The translations under genes were made by a program, and so were the position numbers. Of a DNA stretch of 39,247 nt, positions 7,339 through 15,201 are shown one piece after another (within the stretch, counting starts at the first letter, position 1; each line of letters starts with the position of its first letter). The stretch covers positions 1 through 39,247 of the forward strand of contig JAILKD010000051.1 of assembly GCA_024694145.1 (NCBI GenBank). The letters are read 5' to 3'. The notes beneath the pieces are model-generated. The model did not search any database. It saw only the letters and a program-made list of their open reading frames with translations, and was not told the DNA's origin. Origin of the DNA: a bacterium. Its GTDB lineage: Bacteria > Bacillota_I > Bacilli_A > Acholeplasmatales > JAEDCM01.

Positions 7339-9070
7339 TATTATAAAAAATAAGCTTAAACTACTACCTGAAAAACCAGGTTGCTATATGATGAAAAATA
7401 ATGATGGATTAATCATATATGTAGGTAAAGCTAAAATACTTAAAAACAGAGTCAAAAGTTATTTCACAGGTAGTCATAATGCAAAAACAACACTTCTTGT
7501 TAGTGAAATATGTGACTTTGAATTTATAATGACAAATTCTAATTTAGAAGCTTATTTATTAGAAATCAATCTAATAAAAAAACATAGACCTAAATATAAT
7601 ATTGATTTAATGGATGATAAAACATATCCTTATATTTTACTTACTAAAGAGGATAATCCTAGATTATTAGTAGTAAGAAATACAAAAATAAAAGGAGATT
7701 TATTTGGACCATATCCAAATGTTACTGCCGCAAGAAAGACAGTAGATTTACTTAATTCACTTTATCCATTTAGGAAGTGTAATAAGATAGGTAAAAAAGA
7801 ATGCTTGTATTATCATATAAATAATTGTCTTGCTCCATGTATTAAGGAAGTTAATAAGGATGAATATAGTGAATATATTAAGAAAACAAAGAGTTTCTTA
7901 AATGGTGATACATCATTTGCTTTAAATGAATTAAAGACAAAAATGGATAATTATTCAAAAGAATTACAATTTGAAAAAGCAACGGAATGTCGTGATTTAA
8001 TTAATAGTATTAATGAAACTACAGAGCGTCAAAAAATAAGCATTAATGATAATGTCGATAGAGATGTATTTAATTATTATAATGATGATAAAAACATATG
8101 TATTTATACATTATTTATGAGGCAAGGAAGAATTGTTCAAAATGATTGTATAGTTTTAGAATTAATTGATGAACCGCTTGAAATGTTTGTCAATTATTTA
8201 ATAGAATTCTATGATAAATCATTAAAACCAAAAGAAATAATGCTACCAGTTGAAATAGAAGATTTAGCTAGCTTATTAGATATTAAAATATTTGTTCCAA
8301 AAATTGGTGAGAAAAAACAAATAATAGATATGGCATATGATAATGCAAAAAATACACTTCTTACTAAAGATGAACTATATAAATCAAAATTAGAACGTAG
8401 TATTAATGCCTTAAATGAACTTGCTATTTTGCTTAATATACATTACCCTAGACGAATTGAAATGTTTGATAACTCAAATACATTTGGAAGTTATGCAGTT
8501 AGCGCAATGGTAGTATATATTGATGGAAAAAAAGAACCTAGTGAATATAGAAAATATAAGGTAGAATTTGATGGAATTGATGACTATCAAACTACACGTG
8601 AAATAATATATAGAAGATATTATAGAGTATTAATGGAAGATTTAGAAAGACCTAATTTAATCATTATGGACGGAGGAAAAGGTCATATGGATGCCGTTTT
8701 AAGCGTTACTAATGATCTAAATTTAGATATACCTGTAATAGGCTTAAAGAAAAATAGACACCATAAGACTGATAGAATAATCTATAATGATAAAGAGTAT
8801 CCTATAAGTGGTGCACTATATCAATTATTAAGTAATATGCAAGAAGAAGTTCACCGCTTTGCGATAACTTTCCATAGGAATTTAAGAGCTAAAGGTATGT
8901 TTGAATCAAAACTTGATAATATTAAAGGTTTGGGTGAAAAATCTATTAGAAAATTAATAGATGAATTTAAAACTATAGAGAATATAGAAAATGCAAGTAT
9001 TGAAGATTTTGAAAGAATAGGATTAAAAAGATTTTATAATGATGTAATGAATGCTTTAAAAAATAAATAA
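7331..9070 (+). CDS. uvrC: excinuclease ABC subunit C
   Basis: UvrC makes both incisions around a lesion bound by UvrB in nucleotide excision repair. Domains in order: GIY-YIG endonuclease at the N-terminus (GCYMM, IIYVGKAK, R40), the cysteine-bearing segment near 136-160, a UVR helix pair that contacts UvrB (about 197-226, ELQFEKATECRDLI), the RNase H-like C-terminal nuclease (IDGKKEPSEYRKYK, IMDGGKGH), and a helix-hairpin-helix end (NIKGLGEKSIRKLIDEF). At 579 aa it is of normal length. Its ATG overlaps the end of the LD-carboxypeptidase gene, implying coupled translation. uvrA and uvrB are not in the window. Confidence 0.96.
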   Translation: MNDIIKNKLKLLPEKPGCYMMKNNDGLIIYVGKAKILKNRVKSYFTGSHNAKTTLLVSEICDFEFIMTNSNLEAYLLEINLIKKHRPKYNIDLMDDKTYPYILLTKEDNPRLLVVRNTKIKGDLFGPYPNVTAARKTVDLLNSLYPFRKCNKIGKKECLYYHINNCLAPCIKEVNKDEYSEYIKKTKSFLNGDTSFALNELKTKMDNYSKELQFEKATECRDLINSINETTERQKISINDNVDRDVFNYYNDDKNICIYTLFMRQGRIVQNDCIVLELIDEPLEMFVNYLIEFYDKSLKPKEIMLPVEIEDLASLLDIKIFVPKIGEKKQIIDMAYDNAKNTLLTKDELYKSKLERSINALNELAILLNIHYPRRIEMFDNSNTFGSYAVSAMVVYIDGKKEPSEYRKYKVEFDGIDDYQTTREIIYRRYYRVLMEDLERPNLIIMDGGKGHMDAVLSVTNDLNLDIPVIGLKKNRHHKTDRIIYNDKEYPISGALYQLLSNMQEEVHRFAITFHRNLRAKGMFESKLDNIKGLGEKSIRKLIDEFKTIENIENASIEDFERIGLKRFYNDVMNALKNK

Positions 9071-9099
9071 ATGTGTTAAAATAATAAATGGTGATTTTT

Positions 9100-9942
9100 A
9101 TGATAAAAATAGGATCAATTCATAGTCTTGATCTAAATAATAGATTATTTACTATTAAATGTAAGAATAAAATTGAATATTTTTATCTACAAAGTGGACT
9201 TGTTAAAAAGTTCCAAAGATATCTAGATAAAAGAGTATTTGTAGAGTTTGATTGTAATGGAGATAAAGACACTCATAATAATATAAGTGCTAGAAAAGTT
9301 AATTACTTCATTAAAATCTTTAAAAATACACCTCATAATAGAGAAATATTTTATGACCTATCTATTATAAGAAGTGGGGTAAAACAATTACTAACAAATC
9401 AAGAAAACATAATGTTTTTAGACTTAGAAATGACTATGCAATCATTTGATTCACCAAAAGACTTTAAATCAGAAATAATTCAAGCAGGTTATTTAATAAC
9501 TGATAAGTTTGGTAATGATTTAGAAAGAAAGAATTATTATATTAAACCAACTCTTTTTCCTAAATTGAACAAGAGAACTTTGAAGTTTTTAAGTTTAAAT
9601 GAAGAAGATGTAAATAATGGTGTTAGTTTTAATGAGTTCTATAATATATTTAAAGATACACTAAATAAATATAATAACCCATCTATTATTGTTTGGGGCA
9701 AAAATGATGTTTTAGCTTTAAAAGCATGTTATGAAATAAATGAACTAGAACCACTTAAACCTAATTATATTAATTTACTTCAAGTTCATAAAAATTATTT
9801 CAATCTAAAAAATGATTTAGGATTATTTGATGCATATAAAAAGTATACTGGTGCAGATTTAAATCAAGAACATGATGCACTTGTTGATGCATTTATGACA
9901 AAAAATGTATTCTTTGAATTTAAAAAAGAAGCTATCAGATAA
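9100..9942 (+). CDS. DEDDh-type 3'-5' exonuclease with N-terminal extension
   Basis: The C-terminal 180 residues form a DnaQ/KapD-like exonuclease of the DEDDh class. Metal residues are seen at FLDLEM (D108, E110), WGKNDVLAL (D203) and EHDALVDA (H258 with D263). The first 75 residues or so are a small beta-rich region with no known motif, possibly an OB-like or adaptor domain. KapD-type proteins have been linked to sporulation-kinase control, and others trim RNA ends; substrate here is unknown. I choose the ATG at 9100, using GGTGAT as ribosome site; an in-frame ATG at 9088 overlaps that site. It follows uvrC by 29 bases and is probably cotranscribed. Confidence 0.8.
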   Translation: MIKIGSIHSLDLNNRLFTIKCKNKIEYFYLQSGLVKKFQRYLDKRVFVEFDCNGDKDTHNNISARKVNYFIKIFKNTPHNREIFYDLSIIRSGVKQLLTNQENIMFLDLEMTMQSFDSPKDFKSEIIQAGYLITDKFGNDLERKNYYIKPTLFPKLNKRTLKFLSLNEEDVNNGVSFNEFYNIFKDTLNKYNNPSIIVWGKNDVLALKACYEINELEPLKPNYINLLQVHKNYFNLKNDLGLFDAYKKYTGADLNQEHDALVDAFMTKNVFFEFKKEAIR

Positions 9943-9988
9943 TACTAAAATTTGATAAAAAAATATAAAAATTAAACTAAAAATAACG

Positions 9989-10044
9989 AAAAATGGCTTA
10001 AAAATACAGTGATTTGAAAAATTGCGTAAAAAAGCCATTTTTTT
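9989..10044 (+). terminator. probable large-loop terminator after the exonuclease gene
   Basis: An 11-bp perfect stem (AAAAATGGCTT, 9989-9999, with AAGCCATTTTT, 10032-10042) is followed by T residues. The loop is 32 bases, unusually long, so efficiency is uncertain. Confidence 0.55.
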
Positions 10045-10045
10045 A

Positions 10046-10074
10046 TTGACAATATTTTATATATTCCATATAAT
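10046..10074 (+). promoter_or_regulatory. consensus sigma-A promoter for the ORF6N-PLD gene
   Basis: TTGACA (10046-10051), exactly 17 bases, then TATAAT (10069-10074): a perfect match to the vegetative consensus, and the best promoter in the window. It lies 26 bases before the ATG. Confidence 0.85.
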
Positions 10075-10100
10075 TCAAGCATAAATGAGGGGTGAATTAT

Positions 10101-11078
10101 ATGGATAAGGAAATAATAATACCAGAGTTAAATAATGAAATAATAGAATCTATGATTTATGTTATAAGAGGAGTAAAAGTAATGCTTGATTTTGAACTGG
10201 CAAAAATATATGGTTATGAAACAAAAAGATTTAATGAGCAAGTAAAAAATAATATTAATAAATTTCCAGATAGATATAGGTTTCAATTGTCAGAAGAAGA
10301 AGTTAATTATATATCGAGGTCGAAAAAATCGACCACGATTATGCAAACTATAGGTAAAAAAGGAGGACGTGTATATCTTCCATACGCCTTTACTGAGCAA
10401 GGCATCTATATGCTTATGACAGTTTTAAAAGGTGAACTTGCTACAAAACAAAGCATTATGCTTATTGATACTTTTAAGCAGATGAAAGATTATATTATTG
10501 AATCAAATAATTTAATTACTTCTAACGAACTGCTTAAATTAACAAATAAGGTATATGAAACTGAATCTAATACAAATAAAAATACTAAAGATATTAAAGA
10601 TATCAAGAAGAAACTATCTGTTGTTATGGATAATTTTATAGATCCAAAGACATATAAGCGTTTTGTATTTTTTAAAGGAGAAAGAATAGAAGCGGATAAT
10701 GCATATCAAAAGATTTTTAGTCTAGCTAAACATTCCATATTTGTTATTGATGATTATATTGATATAAAAACACTACAATTATTAAAATGTGTTAAATCCA
10801 ATATAAAGATAGTATTTTTTTCAGATAATAAAAATAAAACCATTAATAGAAGTATTGTAGATGATTATAAAAAAGATACAAACATTGAATTAATTATTAA
10901 AGAAAACAAAACTTTTCATGATAGGTATATAATTATTGATTATGATTTTAAAAAGGAATTGTTATTTCATTTAGGTACATCTATAAAAGATACTGGTAAT
11001 AGTGGAAGTGAAATTAATCAAATAGAAGATATAGACATTTATAAAGAGAAAATAAGTATAATATTAGGAAAGAATTAA
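10101..11078 (+). CDS. ORF6N-domain protein with C-terminal single-HKD phospholipase D-like domain
   Basis: Residues 10-130 match the ORF6N DNA-binding domain of phage and mobile-element proteins (VIRGVKVMLDFELAKIYGYE, FPDRYRFQLSEEE, YLPYAFTEQGIYMLM). A lysine-rich, probably helical linker follows (about 140-180). Residues 185-325 resemble a one-motif PLD nuclease: FHDRYIIID gives H273-x-R275-x4-D280, with Arg where Lys is usual, and HLGTSIKDTG follows as the GS-like strand. PLD domains with one motif normally dimerise. The fusion suggests a nuclease directed by a DNA-binding domain, seen in defence and mobile contexts, but the function is unproven. The gene stands alone between terminators with a near-perfect promoter. 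I use the ATG at 10101 behind AGGGGTGA rather than the GTG at 10092. Confidence 0.82.
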   Translation: MDKEIIIPELNNEIIESMIYVIRGVKVMLDFELAKIYGYETKRFNEQVKNNINKFPDRYRFQLSEEEVNYISRSKKSTTIMQTIGKKGGRVYLPYAFTEQGIYMLMTVLKGELATKQSIMLIDTFKQMKDYIIESNNLITSNELLKLTNKVYETESNTNKNTKDIKDIKKKLSVVMDNFIDPKTYKRFVFFKGERIEADNAYQKIFSLAKHSIFVIDDYIDIKTLQLLKCVKSNIKIVFFSDNKNKTINRSIVDDYKKDTNIELIIKENKTFHDRYIIIDYDFKKELLFHLGTSIKDTGNSGSEINQIEDIDIYKEKISIILGKN

Positions 11079-11086
11079 AGATATAT

Positions 11087-11113
11087 AAAAAACGGCTAAT
11101 TTTAGCCGTTTTA
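11087..11113. terminator. bidirectional terminator between the ORF6N-PLD gene and RNase J
   Basis: AAAACGGCTAA and TTAGCCGTTTT form an 11-bp perfect inverted repeat with A residues on the left and T residues on the right, so it can terminate both converging genes. Confidence 0.85.
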
Positions 11114-11118
11114 TTATT

Positions 11119-12795
11119 TTATACTATCATTGTTGAAACTATTATTAATGGTTTTCTATTTGTTTTATCTTCAATTAATTTAGCAACATTATTAATTATT
11201 ACATTTTTAATTGCTACTTGATTAATTGATTGGCTCTTATCTAATTCTTCTCTAGCATGATAATAAGCAGTAGTAGCTATTTGTTTAGTTAAATCTTCGC
11301 TAGATTTCATATAAACAAATCCTCTAGAAATAATAGTTGGTTCCATCATTATTTCTTTTGATTTTTCATTTATTGTTACAACAATTGATACCATACCATC
11401 TTCACTTAAGATTCTACGTTCTTTAATAATTGCACTATTTAAATCTCCAACTATTGTTCCATCAATATAAGTTAAACCAGTATGAACACTACCTGCAATT
11501 CTAGCACCTTCATCAGAGAATGCAACTACAGTTCCGTTATCAATAACAAATATGTTATCTGGTCTACAACCACATTCCATAGCAATAGCCATATGAGCTA
11601 CTAGCATTCTATATTCACCATGAATTGGAATGAAATGCTTTGGCTTAACAAGGGATTGCATTAATTTTAATTCACCACTAGCAGCATGTCCTGATGTATG
11701 AACGTCTGTTAAAGGAGAATTAGTAATTACATTAACACCGTTTCTAAATAATTGATTAATTGTTTTATTTACACCTGCATTATTTCCAGGAATTGGACTT
11801 GATGAGAATATTACAGTATCACCTGGAATAGTTTTAATAAACTTATGTGTACCATTAGCTATTCTTGATAATGCTGCAAGAGGTTCGCCTTGAGAACCTG
11901 TACATAATATAGTTACTTGATTTGGTGGGTAATTATTGATTTGATCAGCTGTAATAAAAGTATCTTTCTTAGCTTTTATTAAACCAGCATTTTGACCAAT
12001 TTCAATAGTTTTTTCCATGCTTCTACCAAATACAGCAACATGACGTTTAAATTTAATAGATATATCAATTATTTGTTGAACACGATATAAATTTGAAGCA
12101 AATGTTGCAATTAATGCACGACCTTCAATATGATCAAATATATCACGTAATGATGAATAAACTTTTCTTTCACTTATAGTAAATCCCTCAACAAGCGCAT
12201 TTGTTGAATCTGCTAGTAAGCATAAAACACCTTCATCTGATAATCTAGTTAGTTTATCATATTCAGTAGCTGGTCCTAGTGGAGTAAAATCAAATTTGAA
12301 GTCTCCTGAGTGAATTATGTTACCATAAGGTGTATGGAAACATATAGCAAATGCATCAGGAATTGAGTGTGTCATTCTTATAAATGATACAGTAATATCA
12401 TTGAATTTAAATTTGTGATTACTCTTATATTCAATGATATTTGGTTTATCAAGTGCTATTTCACTTAATTTATCTTGAATAAGTTCAACAGCAACGCCAC
12501 TAGCATAAATCTTTTTTATTTTAACTTGTTGTAATAAATATGGTATACCACCAATATGATCTTCATGACCATGTGTTATAAATAAACCTACTATTTTGCT
12601 TTCATTTTCTTTTAAATATGTGAAGTCAGGAACTATCGCATCTATTCCTAGTAGTCTTTCATCAGGAAAAAGAAGACCACAATCAACAATGAATATTTGA
12701 TTTAGGTATTCAATACAATACATATTTTTACCTATTTCACCTAATCCACCAAGCGCATAAATCCCAACTTCATTTTCTTTTAAAACACTAGACAT
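11119..12795 (-). CDS. rnjA: ribonuclease J
   Basis: RNase J is the 5'-3' exoribonuclease/endonuclease that drives mRNA decay and rRNA maturation in many Gram-positive bacteria. The 558-aa protein has the metallo-beta-lactamase zinc motif THGHEDHIGG (HGHEDH, residues 75-80), HSGDFKFD, the beta-CASP domain (LLADSTNA through CTGSQGEP) and the HTSGHA and PIHGEYRM motifs, then a C-terminal domain. Length matches RnjA/RnjB at about 555. The ATG at 12795 follows a GAAAGGAG site. A -10-like TATAAT (ATTATA at 12867-12872 on the plus strand) lies upstream, though the -35 is unclear. It diverges from the rimP operon across 292 bases. Only one paralogue is visible, so A versus B cannot be settled. Confidence 0.93.
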   Translation of the reverse strand: MSSVLKENEVGIYALGGLGEIGKNMYCIEYLNQIFIVDCGLLFPDERLLGIDAIVPDFTYLKENESKIVGLFITHGHEDHIGGIPYLLQQVKIKKIYASGVAVELIQDKLSEIALDKPNIIEYKSNHKFKFNDITVSFIRMTHSIPDAFAICFHTPYGNIIHSGDFKFDFTPLGPATEYDKLTRLSDEGVLCLLADSTNALVEGFTISERKVYSSLRDIFDHIEGRALIATFASNLYRVQQIIDISIKFKRHVAVFGRSMEKTIEIGQNAGLIKAKKDTFITADQINNYPPNQVTILCTGSQGEPLAALSRIANGTHKFIKTIPGDTVIFSSSPIPGNNAGVNKTINQLFRNGVNVITNSPLTDVHTSGHAASGELKLMQSLVKPKHFIPIHGEYRMLVAHMAIAMECGCRPDNIFVIDNGTVVAFSDEGARIAGSVHTGLTYIDGTIVGDLNSAIIKERRILSEDGMVSIVVTINEKSKEIMMEPTIISRGFVYMKSSEDLTKQIATTAYYHAREELDKSQSINQVAIKNVIINNVAKLIEDKTNRKPLIIVSTMIV

Positions 12796-12988
12796 AGAAA
12801 AAAACTCCTTTCAAAAAAGATTATTTTTAAAACCTATATTAACTATATATCGGTTAAGTTTCTTATATTATATATCATTTAAAACTAAAATAAAAGAACT
12901 TGTAAAAAGATAACGTTTACTTTCATCAAACTATCACATAACAATAACTATATATTATTAATTATATGTATATAAATAAAAAAATATG

Positions 12989-13017
12989 TTTACTTATTGA
13001 TTTTTATTTGATATAAT
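12989..13017 (+). promoter_or_regulatory. promoter for the rimP-rbfA operon
   Basis: TTTACT (12989-12994), 17 bases, TATAAT (13012-13017), with an extended TGA before the -10. It lies about 70 bases before rimP, leaving a leader long enough for the hairpin. Confidence 0.65.
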
Positions 13018-13039
13018 ACTATTGCATAATAGTGTTAGC

Positions 13040-13068
13040 ATGAGTGAGTTAAAGTTCTCACTCATTTT
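13040..13068 (+). promoter_or_regulatory. leader hairpin, possible attenuator of the rimP-nusA operon
   Basis: ATGAGTGAG (13040-13048) and CTCACTCAT (13057-13065) pair perfectly around an 8-base loop and are followed by a short TTTT. It lies between the promoter and rimP. The T-run is short, so it may be a weak terminator/attenuator or an mRNA-stabilising 5' stem. Confidence 0.5.
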
Positions 13069-13087
13069 AATTGTAAGGGGTGATGTT

Positions 13088-13519
13088 ATGGAGAATGTAA
13101 AAAAAATACTATTACCTTTCCTTGAAGAAAAAGGATATAAACTATATGAAATGAAGTTTGTAACTGAATTTGGTGAAAAGATTTTAAGAATCATTATTGA
13201 TAAGCCAAATGGAATTACAGTTGATGAACTTGCAGAAGTAAATGAATATATTTCAGAAAAAATTGATGATGATATATCAGAAGTTCCATATATGCTTGAA
13301 GTATCAAGTAGAGGAGCTGAAAGAGAATTTGAATTTGATGAATTAGATAATATGATTGATAAATATGTCATGATTAAAACAGATAAAGAAAACTTTGGCT
13401 TCATTAGAGAAGTTAAGGAAGATGAAATCATATTAGAAATGAACATTAAAGGTGCAATAAGAAAAAGACCAATAAAGAAAAACGAGATAACAAAAATGCG
13501 CTTAAGCGTTAAATTTTAG
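13088..13519 (+). CDS. rimP: ribosome maturation factor RimP
   Basis: RimP helps assemble the 30S subunit. The 143-aa protein has the N-terminal alpha-beta domain (KILLPFLEEKGYKLYEMKF, LRIIIDKPNGITVDEL, YMLEVSSRGAEREF) followed by the Sm-like C-terminal barrel. SSRGAER is close to the family's SSPGLDR motif with changed residues. I start at the ATG at 13088, behind GGGGTGATG; the longer frame back to 13022 runs through the leader hairpin and is not coding. First gene of a classic operon with nusA, ylxR, ylxQ, infB and rbfA. Confidence 0.92.
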   Translation: MENVKKILLPFLEEKGYKLYEMKFVTEFGEKILRIIIDKPNGITVDELAEVNEYISEKIDDDISEVPYMLEVSSRGAEREFEFDELDNMIDKYVMIKTDKENFGFIREVKEDEIILEMNIKGAIRKRPIKKNEITKMRLSVKF

Positions 13520-13528
13520 GAGGATTTT

Positions 13529-14602
13529 ATGATTAGTAAAGAGTTTTTCGAAAATGTAGAATTAATGGCTAAAGAAAGAGGTATTACTGTTGAACAAGCT
13601 TTAGAAGCTGTTAGAGAAGGTATGATTAAGGCTTATAAAAAAGCAACAGGTAATCCATGTGCAAGAGTAGAATTCAAGACAGAAAAGAATGAAATTTTAA
13701 TGTATTCACAAATGCTTGTTGTTTCAGAAATCACTGAAGATCCTGAAATTGAAATGAAACAAATCACTTTAGCAGAAGCTAAGGCTATATCAAATAGATA
13801 TAAAGTTGGTGATATTGTTGAACAAAAGATTGATCCTAAAAAGGATTTTGGTAGACAAGCAGTTTCTACAGGTAAACAAACATTCAATCAAAATGTAAGA
13901 AATTCAGAAAAAGCTAACATTTCTGAGTACTTCAAGAATCAAGAAAATGAAATGATTGATGCTACTGTAATTAGAATTGATGAAAAGGGTGCAACACTAC
14001 AACTTGCTAATAACTATACAACATTCTTACCAGCAAGAGAAATCTTAGTAAATGATAACTTAACTGTTGGTGAAAGAATTAAAGTTTATCTAGTAAGTGT
14101 TGAAGATGGTACTAAAGGACCAAAGATTACTGTTTCAAGAAGTGATAAGAACTTAGTAATTAGATTAATGGAACAATCTATTCCAGAAATCCAAGATGGA
14201 ACAATTGAAATCATGGGTATAGCTCGTGATGCTGGAGATAGAAGTAAAGTAGCTATTCGTTCAGTGGATCCAAACGTTGATGCTATTGGTTCATGCGTTG
14301 GTGAAAAAGGTGCTAGAATTAATAGTATTGTTTCAGCATTAAATGGCGAAAAGATTGACTTATATAAGTTTAGTAGTGTTCCAGAAGAATTAATTGCTAA
14401 TTCTTTACAACCAGCTACTGTACTTGCTGTAATTGATGTTGATCCTAAAGCTAAAACAAGTTTAGCAATAGTACCAGATGATCAATTAAGCTTAGCAATT
14501 GGTAAGCAAGGACAAAATGTTAGACTTGCTGTTCAATCATGTGGTTGGAAAATTGATATTAAATCTGAAAGTGATGCTAAAGCAGAAGGCCGTTCATTTT
14601 AA
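13529..14602 (+). CDS. nusA: transcription termination/antitermination factor NusA
   Basis: NusA binds RNA polymerase near the RNA exit channel and modulates pausing, intrinsic termination and antitermination. The 357-aa protein has the N-terminal RNAP-binding domain (about 1-125), an S1 domain (about 130-200, EMIDATVIRIDEKGATLQL), and two KH domains (GSCVGEKGARINSIV and LAIGKQGQNVRLA). It ends soon after KH2 and lacks the acidic C-terminal repeats of Proteobacteria, which is normal for Bacillota. AGGAGG precedes the ATG, 9 bases after rimP. Confidence 0.96.
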   Translation: MISKEFFENVELMAKERGITVEQALEAVREGMIKAYKKATGNPCARVEFKTEKNEILMYSQMLVVSEITEDPEIEMKQITLAEAKAISNRYKVGDIVEQKIDPKKDFGRQAVSTGKQTFNQNVRNSEKANISEYFKNQENEMIDATVIRIDEKGATLQLANNYTTFLPAREILVNDNLTVGERIKVYLVSVEDGTKGPKITVSRSDKNLVIRLMEQSIPEIQDGTIEIMGIARDAGDRSKVAIRSVDPNVDAIGSCVGEKGARINSIVSALNGEKIDLYKFSSVPEELIANSLQPATVLAVIDVDPKAKTSLAIVPDDQLSLAIGKQGQNVRLAVQSCGWKIDIKSESDAKAEGRSF

Positions 14603-14630
14603 TAAAAAAATAATATAAGGAGGAATTTAT

Positions 14631-14891
14631 ATGAAAGTTAAAAAAATTCCTATGAGAACTTGTGTTGTAACACATGAACAATTTCCTAAAAAAGAATTAA
14701 TTAGAGTAGTTAGAAATAACGAAGGTGTTGTTAGTGTGGATACAAACGGTAAAGCACCAGGTAGAGGTGCATACTTAAAATTAGATAAAGAAGTAATTCT
14801 AAAAGCTAAAAAAACTAAAGCATTAGATAATAAACTTGAAGTAAGTATACCTGATGAAGTATATGAGGAGTTACTAAAACTAGTTGGATAA
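14631..14891 (+). CDS. ylxR: YlxR/RnpM-family RNA-binding protein (DUF448)
   Basis: The 86-aa protein carries the family signature PMRTCVVTHEQFPKKELIRVV, and later GKAPGRGAYL. YlxR was recently described as an RNase P modulator (RnpM) and as a nucleoid-associated regulator in Bacillus. The usual paired Cys residues of the family are reduced to one (CVVTHEQF). AAGGAGGA precedes the ATG. Its end overlaps ylxQ by 8 bases. Standard member of the nusA-infB operon. Confidence 0.93.
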   Translation: MKVKKIPMRTCVVTHEQFPKKELIRVVRNNEGVVSVDTNGKAPGRGAYLKLDKEVILKAKKTKALDNKLEVSIPDEVYEELLKLVG

Positions 14892-15201
14892 GGTATTACA
14901 ACTCTTAAGCTTAGTTAGAAAAGCAAATAAGCTAATCACAGGTGAAGAGTTTGTTACTGATGCTATTAGAAATAAAAAAGTATATTTGGTATTTCTTGCA
15001 AGTGATGCAGGAATTAATACAACAAAAAAAATAAAAGATAAGACAAAGTATTATGAAATACCTCTAATTGATAATTATTCATCAATTGATTTATCAAATG
15101 CAATTGGTAAAAAAAGAATGGTTATAGGTATAACTGATAAAAATTTTGCCACAAGTATAAAAAAAGGGTGTGATAGTTATGGCAAAAAAAATGAAGAATA
15201 A
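14884..15201 (+). CDS. ylxQ: YlxQ, L7Ae-family RNA-binding protein
   Basis: The 105-aa protein has the L7Ae/L30e fold: [34 protein letters not shown] and [15 protein letters not shown], a family that binds kink-turns in RNA. The start is a TTG at 14884 inside the end of ylxR, which fits the usual N-terminus of this family and suggests translational coupling; no ATG lies near. The 3' end overlaps infB by 23 bases. Position between ylxR and infB is conserved in Bacillota. Confidence 0.85.
   Translation: MDKVLQLLSLVRKANKLITGEEFVTDAIRNKKVYLVFLASDAGINTTKKIKDKTKYYEIPLIDNYSSIDLSNAIGKKRMVIGITDKNFATSIKKGCDSYGKKNEE

Larger units (their letters stand above)
12796..13087. other. divergent intergenic region between rnjA and rimP
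   Basis: 292 bases of very AT-rich DNA hold the minus-strand rnjA leader and a weak -10, and on the plus strand the rimP promoter (12989-13017) and its leader hairpin (13040-13068). I see no small gene or RNA in the middle part (12880-12985). Confidence 0.6.

Noticed and set aside
12994-13446. 150-codon minus-strand frame opposite rimP
   Set aside because: Serine-rich antisense shadow of a recognised gene.
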